Part shown: piece after piece, positions 1 through 5,991 of the stretch
How positions within the stretch are numbered: position 1 is the first letter of the stretch
Layout of the letters: every line of letters begins with the position of its first letter
Origin: Bacillota bacterium
GTDB lineage: Bacteria; Bacillota; Clostridia; Lachnospirales; Lachnospiraceae
Direction: 5' to 3'
Assembly (NCBI GenBank): GCA_023411225.1
Contig: JAEYPA010000067.1
Location: 1 to 6,041 of the forward strand
DNA length: 6,041 nt
Notes under the pieces: generated by a model
Database searches by the model: none
What the model saw: only the letters and a program-made list of their open reading frames with translations
What the model was told of the DNA's origin: nothing
Translations under genes and position numbers: made by a program

Positions 1-18
1 CGATTCCTGTCCGGTGGG
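1..18 (+). tRNA. Possible 3' end of a tRNA or tRNA-like element, cut by window edge
   Basis: The first 18 bases fit the end of a tRNA with correct spacing. CGATT matches the last five bases of a T-loop (the preceding TT would lie outside the window). CCTGT (6-10) would be the 3' side of a five-base T-stem, CCGGTGG (11-17) a seven-base acceptor strand and G18 the discriminator. No CCA is encoded; TTA follows. The implied 5' acceptor strand, CCACCGG, is not one I associate with a common tRNA, so a degenerate tRNA-like element or chance are both possible. The 5' partner strands are not visible. Confidence 0.3.
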
Positions 19-34
19 TTAAAGAGTAATCTTC

Positions 35-61
35 AAAGCACTCCTTCGAGGGTGCTTTTTT
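35..61 (+). terminator. Intrinsic terminator upstream of terS
   Basis: AAAGCACTC (35-43) pairs with GGGTGCTTT (50-58) over nine base pairs, including one T-G wobble, around a six-base loop CTTCGA, and the 3' arm runs into six T residues (56-61). It would end transcripts coming from the upstream tRNA-like region. It also means that terS is transcribed either by read-through or from a start inside the short leader; no convincing promoter is seen between it and terS. Confidence 0.75.
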
Positions 62-69
62 AGTACAAG

Positions 70-80
70 AAAGGAAGTGA
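70..80 (+). promoter_or_regulatory. Strong ribosome binding site of terS
   Basis: AAAGGAAGTGA matches ten of the eleven bases of the ideal anti-16S sequence AAAGGAGGTGA and lies six bases before the ATG at 87. This fixes the terS start and is typical of Firmicutes. Confidence 0.8.
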
Positions 81-86
81 GCCTGA

Positions 87-602
87 ATGGCAACGTTAAC
101 GGATAAGCAGAGAGTATTCGTAGAAGAGTATCTTACGGATTTAAATGCCACACAGGCAGCTATCCGAGCAGGATATTCAGTAAAAACAGCGGAGCAGATA
201 GGATACAAGTTGGTTCAGAAAAGTTCAGTTTCCGAAGCAATCAAGAAAGCAATGGCAGCTAGATCCAGAAGGACCGGCATAACAGCTGATAGAGTTCTGA
301 ACGAACTGGCCAAGATAGGATTTGCAAATGCAGCTGATATAATTGACTTTGGAGAAGCGACTGTACAAAATGACGCTTGTAGAGATGATACAGCCTGCAT
401 ACAGAGCATCAAGGTCAAGACGATACCTACAGAGGATGGAGACATTACTGAACGAGAGGTTAAGTTGTACGATAAGAAAGCAGCTCTAGAGTTGATTGGA
501 AGGCACCTTGGAATGTTCAAGGATAGGTTAGAAGTGTCTGGTATCGACCAGGCTAAGGATAAGTTAGATGGTGTAATACAGCAGATGCGTGGTGATGGGT
601 AA
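87..602 (+). CDS. terS: Phage terminase small subunit (Terminase_2-like)
   Basis: This 171-residue protein should be the DNA-recognition subunit of the packaging motor. Small terminases bind the pac or cos site on concatemeric phage DNA and hand it to the large subunit. The N-terminus (residues 5-45) has the typical start of this family: TDKQRVFVEEYL, then the helix-turn-helix segment NATQAAIRAGYS (20-31) followed by TAEQIGYKLV. A basic stretch AARSRRTGIT lies near residues 57-66, and the following helix (RVLNELAKIGFANAADIIDF) is also characteristic. The C-terminal part with KKAALELIGRHLGMF (about 129-143) is the usual family segment before a short tail. Length is normal for Terminase_2/XtmA-type proteins. 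The start is set by a near-perfect ribosome site. Its stop codon overlaps the terL start by one base (TAATG), so the two are probably translationally coupled. Confidence 0.92.
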   Translation: MATLTDKQRVFVEEYLTDLNATQAAIRAGYSVKTAEQIGYKLVQKSSVSEAIKKAMAARSRRTGITADRVLNELAKIGFANAADIIDFGEATVQNDACRDDTACIQSIKVKTIPTEDGDITEREVKLYDKKAALELIGRHLGMFKDRLEVSGIDQAKDKLDGVIQQMRGDG

Positions 603-1999
603 TGAGCAAAGAGACATTGCTGCTATCAGAAAAGTACAAGGCTTTTATAAGATATGATGATGCCTCTGTCGAGTTCTTGGAAGGTACCACTGCTGCAGGT
701 AAGACTACTGTAGGAATATTTAAGTGGATGCTTAAGGTTGCAGAATCGCCTAAGAAGTATCACATCATAGCTGCTAAGGATACTGGTACTGCAGAGAAGA
801 ATATCATTAACAAGGACCTTGGTATCATAGATGACTTTGGGATCCTGACTGAGTACAATGGTAATGGTACCAAAGAGGAGAAGATACCACATATCCTCTT
901 CCATACCAACAACGGGGATAAAGTGGTCTATGTCATGGGCTATGGGGATAAGAAGAAGTGGCAGAAAGCTCTTGGTGGACAGTATGGATGTTTGTACATA
1001 GATGAGATTAATACAGCTGACATAGACTTCATTCGAGAGGCAGCCATGCGCTGTGATTACTTCATGGCAACACTTAATCCGGATGATCCTAGCCTTACGG
1101 TCTACAAGGAGTACATCAACTGCAGTAGACCATTACCGGAGTACAAGGATGATGCTCCTCCTGAAATTAATAATATGTTATGTGAAGAACCAAAGCCTGG
1201 ATGGGTGCATTGGTTCTTTTCTTTTGATGATAATATTGCATTATCGCAAGATAAGGTAAACCAAATCAAGCTTAATGTACCTAAGGATACCAAGCTCTGG
1301 AAGAATAAGATACTTGGTCTACGTGGTAGAGCAACAGGGCTTGTGTTTAGTAACTTTGAACGTAAGCGTCATGTTAGATCTAAGGAATGGGCGAAGCAGT
1401 TCATTCAAAAGGACTGGCATCAAGAAGAGTACTTTGCAATCTTTACATCTGGCCTTGATACAGCATACAGTCAGAAGTCACCTGATACAATTGCAATGAG
1501 CTTCTCAGCCATAACCAATAAAGGCCGTTATATTCTTCTGGATGAAAAGGTATACAACAATGCTAATTTAGAAAACCCGATAGCTCCATCGGATACAGTA
1601 GTAAACTACATATCATTCCTGGAGCGTAACCGTAAGGAATGGGGCTTTGCTAAAAATACATTTATAGATTCTGCAGATCAGGCAACCATTACAGAGTTCA
1701 CTAAGTATAAAAGAGCTCATAATGATTGCCTTTACATGTTCAATCCGGCATACAAGAAGGTTGAGATTATTGACCGTATTAACCTGCAGCTCGGATGGAT
1801 GTTGTGGGATGATGAGCAAGACAGAGAGCCTACTTATTATCTGCTGGAGCATTGTAAGAACTATATTACTGAATTAGAATCCTACAGCTGGATGGAAGAT
1901 AAGGATAATAAACCAGAGGATGGACATGATCATATGATTAATAGTACTCAGTATGGTTGGATTCCATACAGAGACAAGATAGGCATTGAAAGAAAATAA
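602..1999 (+). CDS. terL: Phage terminase large subunit (ATPase-nuclease packaging motor)
   Basis: This 465-residue protein should drive ATP-dependent DNA translocation into the procapsid and cut the concatemer. The N-terminal ATPase shows a Walker A motif GTTAAGKT at residues 28-35 (K34), a Walker B motif CLYIDEIN at 130-137 (D134, catalytic E135) and the coupling motif TLNP at 157-160. The C-terminal half fits the RNase H-like nuclease, with candidate metal-binding acidic residues D286 in SGLDTAYS, D356 in FIDSAD and D443 in GHDHMINS. Length is typical of PBSX/SPP1-type large terminases and no motif is missing, so the protein appears intact. It starts on the ATG overlapping the terS stop; no strong ribosome site precedes it, which supports coupling to terS translation. 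The stop is followed by the hairpin region upstream of the HNH gene, not directly by the portal gene. Confidence 0.95.
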   Translation: MSKETLLLSEKYKAFIRYDDASVEFLEGTTAAGKTTVGIFKWMLKVAESPKKYHIIAAKDTGTAEKNIINKDLGIIDDFGILTEYNGNGTKEEKIPHILFHTNNGDKVVYVMGYGDKKKWQKALGGQYGCLYIDEINTADIDFIREAAMRCDYFMATLNPDDPSLTVYKEYINCSRPLPEYKDDAPPEINNMLCEEPKPGWVHWFFSFDDNIALSQDKVNQIKLNVPKDTKLWKNKILGLRGRATGLVFSNFERKRHVRSKEWAKQFIQKDWHQEEYFAIFTSGLDTAYSQKSPDTIAMSFSAITNKGRYILLDEKVYNNANLENPIAPSDTVVNYISFLERNRKEWGFAKNTFIDSADQATITEFTKYKRAHNDCLYMFNPAYKKVEIIDRINLQLGWMLWDDEQDREPTYYLLEHCKNYITELESYSWMEDKDNKPEDGHDHMINSTQYGWIPYRDKIGIERK

Positions 2000-2008
2000 G
2001 CATTCGTA

Positions 2009-2053
2009 AGATAGGGAAAGTCATGTGTCGGGCATGTTCCGACCGCCCTATCT
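2009..2053 (+). promoter_or_regulatory. Upstream stem-loop after terL (arm 1 : arm 2), alternative to the RBS hairpin
   Basis: AGATAGGG (2009-2016) is exactly complementary to CCCTATCT (2046-2053). Inside it a second stem, GTCGGG (2027-2032) with TTCCGAC-side bases 2038-2043, closes a five-base loop CATGT. The outer 3' arm is followed by CTTTTAT, so it could act as a weak intrinsic terminator at the end of terL. Alternatively it could serve as an anti-sequestering stem, because its 3' arm is shared with the hairpin covering the next ribosome site. Confidence 0.6.
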
Positions 2054-2077
2054 CTTTTATGATGAAAAGGAGATAGG
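2047..2077 (+). promoter_or_regulatory. Hairpin that hides the HNH ribosome binding site
   Basis: CCTATCTCTTTT (2047-2058) pairs with AAAGGAGATAGG (2066-2077) over 12 consecutive pairs, with only one T-G wobble (2055-2069) and a seven-base loop ATGATGA. The 3' arm contains the whole Shine-Dalgarno sequence AAAGGAG (2066-2072) of the HNH gene that starts at 2080, so the folded form should block its translation. Arm 2047-2053 can instead pair with 2009-2015, so the two folds exclude each other. Pairing is read directly from the sequence; the regulatory role is inference. Confidence 0.65.
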
Positions 2078-2079
2078 AT

Positions 2080-2601
2080 ATGGAAGAATGGAGAGATATA
2101 CAAGGATATGAAGGAAGATATCAAGTAAGTAATTTAGGCAGAGTAAAGAGTTTAGAACGGCTTGACACAATAGGTAGAAAAGTGAGTGATAAAATACTTA
2201 CTCAAAGGAAAACAAAAGATGGTTATATATATGTTGTGCTTAGCGATGATGGAATGAATGTGTTTTTTCTTGTACACAGACTAGTAGTGTCAGCTTTCTT
2301 ATACAACGATAGTAATTATGATGAGGTAAATCATATGGATGAGAATAAGGAAAATAATTCAGCTGATAATCTGGAATGGTGTGATAGAATATATAATTCA
2401 AGATATGGCACAAGGAATAAGAGAGCATCTGACAAGATGTCAAAGACAGTTTATCAGTATGATGTATGTGGAAACCTTATCAAAGAATGGACAAGTGCTG
2501 TTGAAGCATCTAAGAAATTAGGAATAGTAAGACAGAGTATAAACAAGTGCTGTAATAATTATCTGAGGACAGCAGGCGGATACAAATGGAGCTATAGTTA
2601 G
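2080..2601 (+). CDS. HNH homing endonuclease (NUMOD4 - HNH - NUMOD1)
   Basis: This 173-residue protein resembles free-standing or intron-type phage homing endonucleases, which nick or cut a related phage genome to spread their own gene. A NUMOD4 DNA-binding motif occupies residues 2-25 (EEWRDIQGYEGRYQVSNLGR). The HNH nuclease core runs from about 64 to 101, with H66 in VHRLVV, N84-H85 in VNHMDENK and N92/N97 in the segment ending NLEWC. A NUMOD1-like helix-turn-helix follows at about 122-170 (VYQYD, EWTSAVEASKKLGI, GGYKW). It sits between terL and the portal gene, both apparently complete, so it is an inserted gene and not clearly part of an intron. GC is about 34% over 2101-2580, well below a sampled 44% in terL. 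Its ribosome site AAAGGAG is buried in a 12-bp hairpin. Short HNH proteins next to terL can help cos cleavage in some phages, but the NUMOD modules favour a homing role. Confidence 0.9.
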   Translation: MEEWRDIQGYEGRYQVSNLGRVKSLERLDTIGRKVSDKILTQRKTKDGYIYVVLSDDGMNVFFLVHRLVVSAFLYNDSNYDEVNHMDENKENNSADNLEWCDRIYNSRYGTRNKRASDKMSKTVYQYDVCGNLIKEWTSAVEASKKLGIVRQSINKCCNNYLRTAGGYKWSYS

Positions 2602-2612
2602 AAAGAAGGGAA

Positions 2613-4295
2613 ATGATGAACATAATGGACAAGATTAGAAATGGTATACGAACGTTTTTGCGCGTGCAGCCTGCTCAGGCTAACAGCATTCAGATTCAAG
2701 AGACCTTGGATTATGAGGGCAATGCAATCAAGAATCGTATCTGGTATAGAGGAGATAGTGAAGAAATATCTCAAATGTACAAACAGTTACCTGGTGATAG
2801 TACAAGGTTCTGGAAAGCAGTACCAACTAGGGGGATGGAGATTCGTAAGATTCATGTGGGGCTTCCTGGTATTATCGTTGATACATTAGCTAATATAGTT
2901 GTAGCTGACATGAATGACATTAAACTTGAATCTAAACAAGAAGAATGGGAGGCTATTGCAAAGGACAATAAGTTTGAAGAGCTTGTTGCTAAGGCAGTAG
3001 CAGAAACACTTTACATTGGTGATGGAGCTTTTAAAATCTCTTTTGATACAGTGCTTTCACAGTATCCTATCTTAGAGTTTTATCCGGGTGATAGGATTGA
3101 TATTATCTATGACCGAGGCCGTGTAAAGGAAATTATATTTAAGACTATCTACAAGCACACAGACCAGGAATACATTCTACTTGAAACATATGGTAAAGGG
3201 TATGTGAATTACACTCTTACTAAAGGTGGTAGGGAATGTGATATCAAATCTATACCAGAGACCGAGAAATTGGTTAATGTAATGTGGCAGGATGACTTTA
3301 TGATGGCATTACCTATTAAATTCTTTGATTCTTCCAAGTGGCAAGGCAGAGGCAAGTCAATCTATGATGGAAAATGTGATGCTTTTGACAGTCTAGATGA
3401 AGCATGGAGCCAATGGATGGATGCTCTTAGGGCTAATAGAACTAAAGAGTATATTCCTGAGAGTATGATACCAAGGAATCCGGACAATGGGGAACCACTT
3501 CAACCTAATGCATTTGATAACCGGTACATAAAGACTGATGCTCCAATGCAAGAAGGTGCAAAGCATGAGATAAGTTTACAGCAAGGCAACATCCCTCATG
3601 AATCCTACTTAAGTACCTATGTAACAGCATTAGATCTCTGCCTACAGGGGGTAATTAGTCCTTCTACCATTGGTATTGATGTGAAGAAGCTAGACAATGC
3701 TGAGGCCCAGAGGGAGAAAGAGAAAGCTACTCTTTATACACGCAATAAGATTGTAGGTGTGTTGCAGGACATTCTTCCAGAGTTTATAAATAATGTGATG
3801 AAATCCTATGCAACGTATAACAAACAGCCTAGTCAAGATATTGTGATAGAAGTACCATTTGGTGAGTATGCCAATCCTTCCTTTGAGTCACAGGTTGAGA
3901 CAGTTTCAAAGGCTAAGACAGGTGGTATCATGAGTTTGGAAGCAGCTGTGGATGAACTCTATGGAGATTCTAAGGATGAGACTTGGAAGGCGGAAGAGGT
4001 AGCAAGACTGAAAGAAGAACAAGGCATAGCAACTATGGAAGAGCCGACTATCACAACAGAAGCGGGTGAGTTCAATACAGATGTTCAACCAGAAGGAGAT
4101 ACAACTACTACATCAACGCTTAATGGAGCTCAAATCAGTTCACTAATGAATGTTATTTCAATGGTTAAACAAGGAACGGTTACAAGAGGAGAGGGCATAT
4201 CTATTATTTCAAGTACTCTTGGTATTAGTAGAGATGTAGCTGAGACATACTTCGAACAAGCAGCTGAGAATGTAGGTGGTGAAGTTGTTCAATGA
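2613..4295 (+). CDS. Phage portal protein (SPP1 gp6-like)
   Basis: This 560-residue protein should form the dodecameric ring at one head vertex through which DNA is pumped in and later leaves, and to which TerL docks. Features of the SPP1/gp6-type portal family include the N-terminal region with IRNRIWYRGD-like sequence (here NAIKNRIWYRGD), FWKAVP followed by IRKIHVGLPGIIVDTLANIV, ETLYIGDGAFKI, and EFYPGDRIDIIYDRGRVKEI. The conserved GKSIYDGKCDAFDSLDEAW segment around residues 248-266 is typical. It is somewhat longer than SPP1 gp6 because of a C-terminal extension: a Thr-rich linker (DTTTTST) leads to a helical module starting LNGAQISSLM at residue 503. Three Met codons lie near the start (2613, 2616, 2625). 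The AGAAGGG ribosome site ends at 2610, only two bases before 2613 but five before 2616, so the second ATG may be the true start. It lies 11 bases after the HNH stop and overlaps the minor head gene. Confidence 0.93.
   Translation: MMNIMDKIRNGIRTFLRVQPAQANSIQIQETLDYEGNAIKNRIWYRGDSEEISQMYKQLPGDSTRFWKAVPTRGMEIRKIHVGLPGIIVDTLANIVVADMNDIKLESKQEEWEAIAKDNKFEELVAKAVAETLYIGDGAFKISFDTVLSQYPILEFYPGDRIDIIYDRGRVKEIIFKTIYKHTDQEYILLETYGKGYVNYTLTKGGRECDIKSIPETEKLVNVMWQDDFMMALPIKFFDSSKWQGRGKSIYDGKCDAFDSLDEAWSQWMDALRANRTKEYIPESMIPRNPDNGEPLQPNAFDNRYIKTDAPMQEGAKHEISLQQGNIPHESYLSTYVTALDLCLQGVISPSTIGIDVKKLDNAEAQREKEKATLYTRNKIVGVLQDILPEFINNVMKSYATYNKQPSQDIVIEVPFGEYANPSFESQVETVSKAKTGGIMSLEAAVDELYGDSKDETWKAEEVARLKEEQGIATMEEPTITTEAGEFNTDVQPEGDTTTTSTLNGAQISSLMNVISMVKQGTVTRGEGISIISSTLGISRDVAETYFEQAAENVGGEVVQ
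4274..4282 (+). promoter_or_regulatory. Ribosome site inside the portal gene favouring a TTG start at 4285
   Basis: AGGTGGTGA differs at one base from AGGAGGTGA. Its AGGTGG core ends at 4279, five bases before a TTG codon at 4285 in the minor head frame. The GTG codons at 4276 and 4279 lie within the site itself and have no good ribosome site of their own. The protein probably begins MFNDEYDIEKAF. Confidence 0.6.
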
Positions 4296-5715
4296 TGAGT
4301 ATGACATTGAGAAAGCCTTTAAGTCTATAGAAGATGAACTAATGGCTTCTATGATGAGGAACATGGGCCGTCATCAAGCGGAGGAATTGGCTGAGGGATA
4401 CAATTGGGATATGTGGCAAGTAAGGCAGCTCGAAGCTTTGGAGAAGTATAAAAAAAGGAATCGAAAGAAGTTCCAGTCTACTTTTAGTGATATCAACAGC
4501 TCCATTGATGGAATGATTAAAGCAGCACGCGCAGCTGGTAGCATGAATGAGGAAATAAGAATACTGAATGCTATCAAAAAAGGTGCCAATCTTAAAAGGG
4601 TGCCTAAAGGTGTTTCGGGGGAATTCTTCAAGTTGAACACTCGTAAGTTGGATGCTCTTGCTAATGCCACTAAGAAAGACTTTATTAAGGCCGAACAGGC
4701 AATGCTTAGACAGGCAAATGATCAGTATCGAAAGATAATCTATAACGCCCAGGTATATGCCAACACAGGAGCAGGAACTTATGAACAAGCAGTAGATATG
4801 GCCACAAAGGACTTCCTTAGCCGAGGAATACAGTGTATAGAATATGCTAATGGAGCAAGGCACTCTATGCAATTCTATTCAAAGATGGCCATTCGTACGG
4901 CCAATAAAAGAGCTTACCTTGTAGGTGAAGGTGAGAAGCGTCAGGAATGGGGTGAGCACCTTGTTAGAATCAATAAGCGAGGGAATGCCTGCCCCAAGTG
5001 CTTACCTTTTGTTGGAAAAGTACTGATAGATGATGTGTGGTCTGGTGGTAGCGCTGAGGATGGAGATTACCCACTAATGAGTAGAGCCATTCAATTAGGC
5101 TTATATCATCCTAACTGCAAGGATGTTCACTCAACATACTTTGAGGGAATATCTGAGGAACCGGAGCCTTATACTGCTAAGGAGCTGCAGAAGATACAGG
5201 GCAAATATAAGGCTAATCAGGAGCAGCAATATGCCAAGAGACAAGCTGAGAAGTATGGACGGTTAGAACAATACTCCTTAGATCCAAATAACAAGAGAGT
5301 GTATGGTGCCAGAAAAAAAGAGTGGAACAAGATGCTTATTGAAAATTATGGGAATGATGGTATAATTAAGGTAAGCAATAGTATCATAGAGCAAAAAGTA
5401 AATGATGGAAGTATTAAACTAGCAGTAAATAAGAACAAACAAAATCGTCATATTGTAGGCTCTAAGGATTATATTGATGGCAAAAGTTATATGTATGGTG
5501 ATATTGAAAGCATTCAAAGGCTTGTTGATGATCTTCATGGAACTGGCGAGTTAGTATATAAACCTAACGGAGAGTGGAATAACAAAGAGAAGGTTGTTGC
5601 AGATAAGAAAATCGGTGTAAATGTCGATATAGAAACTGGAGATAAATCAGAGACAAGTAAAGCAACCTTGCATTATTCAAAAACCGGTACACATATTGTA
5701 CCTAGAAAGGAGTAG
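4276..5715 (+). CDS. MuF-type minor head protein with C-terminal Ntox50-like toxin domain
   Basis: This 479-residue protein joins a phage minor capsid (Phage_min_cap2/MuF-like) body to a predicted toxin tip. The helical N-terminal body (about 1-230) includes IEKAFKSIEDELMASMMRNM and a run of charged helices. The conserved MuF core follows, with CPKC at 239-242, PFVGKVL, and HPNC plus H285 at 278-285. After a charged helical linker (about 298-350), the last 98 residues (382-479) resemble bacterial toxin 50. Recognisable elements are RHIVGSKDYIDGKSY (391-405), DLHGTGE (419-425), WNNKEKV (434-440), IGVNVDIETG (446-455) and the end motif HYSKTGTHIVP (466-476). Ntox50 is a predicted RNase of the barnase/EndoU/colicin/RelE-like group; H392, H466 and H473 are my candidates for active-site residues. 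MuF proteins lie inside the head near the portal, so the tip could be delivered with DNA. GC falls from about 45% (4921-5280) to about 33% (5341-5700). A TTG start at 4285 is likelier than GTG 4276. Confidence 0.85.
   Translation: MVKLFNDEYDIEKAFKSIEDELMASMMRNMGRHQAEELAEGYNWDMWQVRQLEALEKYKKRNRKKFQSTFSDINSSIDGMIKAARAAGSMNEEIRILNAIKKGANLKRVPKGVSGEFFKLNTRKLDALANATKKDFIKAEQAMLRQANDQYRKIIYNAQVYANTGAGTYEQAVDMATKDFLSRGIQCIEYANGARHSMQFYSKMAIRTANKRAYLVGEGEKRQEWGEHLVRINKRGNACPKCLPFVGKVLIDDVWSGGSAEDGDYPLMSRAIQLGLYHPNCKDVHSTYFEGISEEPEPYTAKELQKIQGKYKANQEQQYAKRQAEKYGRLEQYSLDPNNKRVYGARKKEWNKMLIENYGNDGIIKVSNSIIEQKVNDGSIKLAVNKNKQNRHIVGSKDYIDGKSYMYGDIESIQRLVDDLHGTGELVYKPNGEWNNKEKVVADKKIGVNVDIETGDKSETSKATLHYSKTGTHIVPRKE
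5706..5712 (+). promoter_or_regulatory. Ribosome site of the small acidic gene, within the end of the toxin gene
   Basis: AAAGGAG makes up part of the last codons of the minor head gene (AGA AAG GAG TAG) and ends eight bases before the ATG at 5721. This strong, well-spaced site ties translation of the small gene closely to the toxin gene on the same message. Confidence 0.8.
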
Positions 5716-5720
5716 TTGAG

Positions 5721-5915
5721 ATGAGTTTAAAAAGATATTATAACAAACGAGTAAAAATTAAGAGTTCGACTAATAAAGAATATCTTGGTCTTGTTGAAGA
5801 TTACACCTTTCCGGAGGATAATGAATCAGAGAATGAGAGCATTATCATAAGAGACCAAGATAACCGACTAGTAGAATTTGAAGAGTCAGATATAAAGGAA
5901 ATAGAAGTAATATAG
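5721..5915 (+). CDS. Small acidic protein, candidate immunity protein for the Ntox50-like toxin
   Basis: This 64-residue protein has no confident named family that I can assign. It is acidic (16 Asp/Glu against 10 Lys/Arg), lacks Cys, signal peptide and membrane segments, and should be cytoplasmic. The pattern of short alternating strands, RVKIKSS, EYLGLVEDY, ESIIIRD, RLVEFEES and IKEIEVI, with an acidic loop PEDNESENES (31-40), suggests a small SH3- or Sm-like beta-barrel. Similar small proteins with a G-x-V-x-D-Y and ESIII pattern are, as I recall, common in Firmicutes. It starts five bases after the toxin stop with its own strong ribosome site, shares its low GC (about 30%) and is followed at once by a terminator. 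An acidic partner directly downstream of a toxin tip is the standard place for an immunity protein of a nuclease toxin. The immunity role is inferred from position and charge, not demonstrated; it could instead be a minor phage protein. Confidence 0.75.
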   Translation: MSLKRYYNKRVKIKSSTNKEYLGLVEDYTFPEDNESENESIIIRDQDNRLVEFEESDIKEIEVI

Positions 5916-5950
5916 TACCATCTAATCGATTATGGTTAGGTGGTATTTTT
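5914..5950 (+). terminator. Intrinsic terminator closing the toxin/small-gene cassette
   Basis: TACCATCTAA (5916-5925) pairs with TTAGGTGGTA (5936-5945) over ten pairs with one wobble, around a ten-base loop, followed by five T residues (5946-5950). It begins directly at the stop codon of the small acidic gene. Late genes for scaffold and capsid would be expected downstream, so it is probably partial or overridden. Confidence 0.7.
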
Positions 5951-5962
5951 ATGCTCAAAATC

Positions 5963-5991
5963 AAGTGCTTACAGGAATGTAGGTGCTTTTT
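5963..5991 (+). terminator. Second terminator-like hairpin in tandem
   Basis: AAGTGCTTAC (5963-5972) pairs with GTAGGTGCTT (5979-5988) over ten pairs, three of them G-T, with a six-base loop AGGAAT, and the arm runs into TTTTT (5987-5991). It is weaker than the hairpin just upstream. Its 3' arm GGTGCTTTTT is identical over ten bases to that of the terminator before terS. Confidence 0.55.

Noticed and set aside
2059..2076. Five-codon leader frame (MMKRR) ending before the HNH start, with AGG AGA arginine codons
   Set aside because: It has no ribosome site of its own; the AGG-AGA codons are simply the Shine-Dalgarno of the HNH gene and the ATGs fall in the hairpin loop.
2162..2195. TTGACA followed by TAAAAT inside the HNH gene, promoter-like
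   Set aside because: The spacing between the two boxes is 22 bases, too long for a standard sigma-A promoter, and it lies within coding sequence with no gene start that needs it.
1997..2612. Group I or II intron carrying the HNH gene
   Set aside because: TerL and portal both look complete, no split gene is seen, and apart from the hairpins before the HNH gene no catalytic-core structure can be recognised.
4339..4872. 177-codon antisense frame opposite the minor head gene
   Set aside because: It lies wholly opposite a well-supported gene, has a Ser/Cys/Ile-rich composition typical of a shadow frame and shows no recognisable motif or ribosome site.
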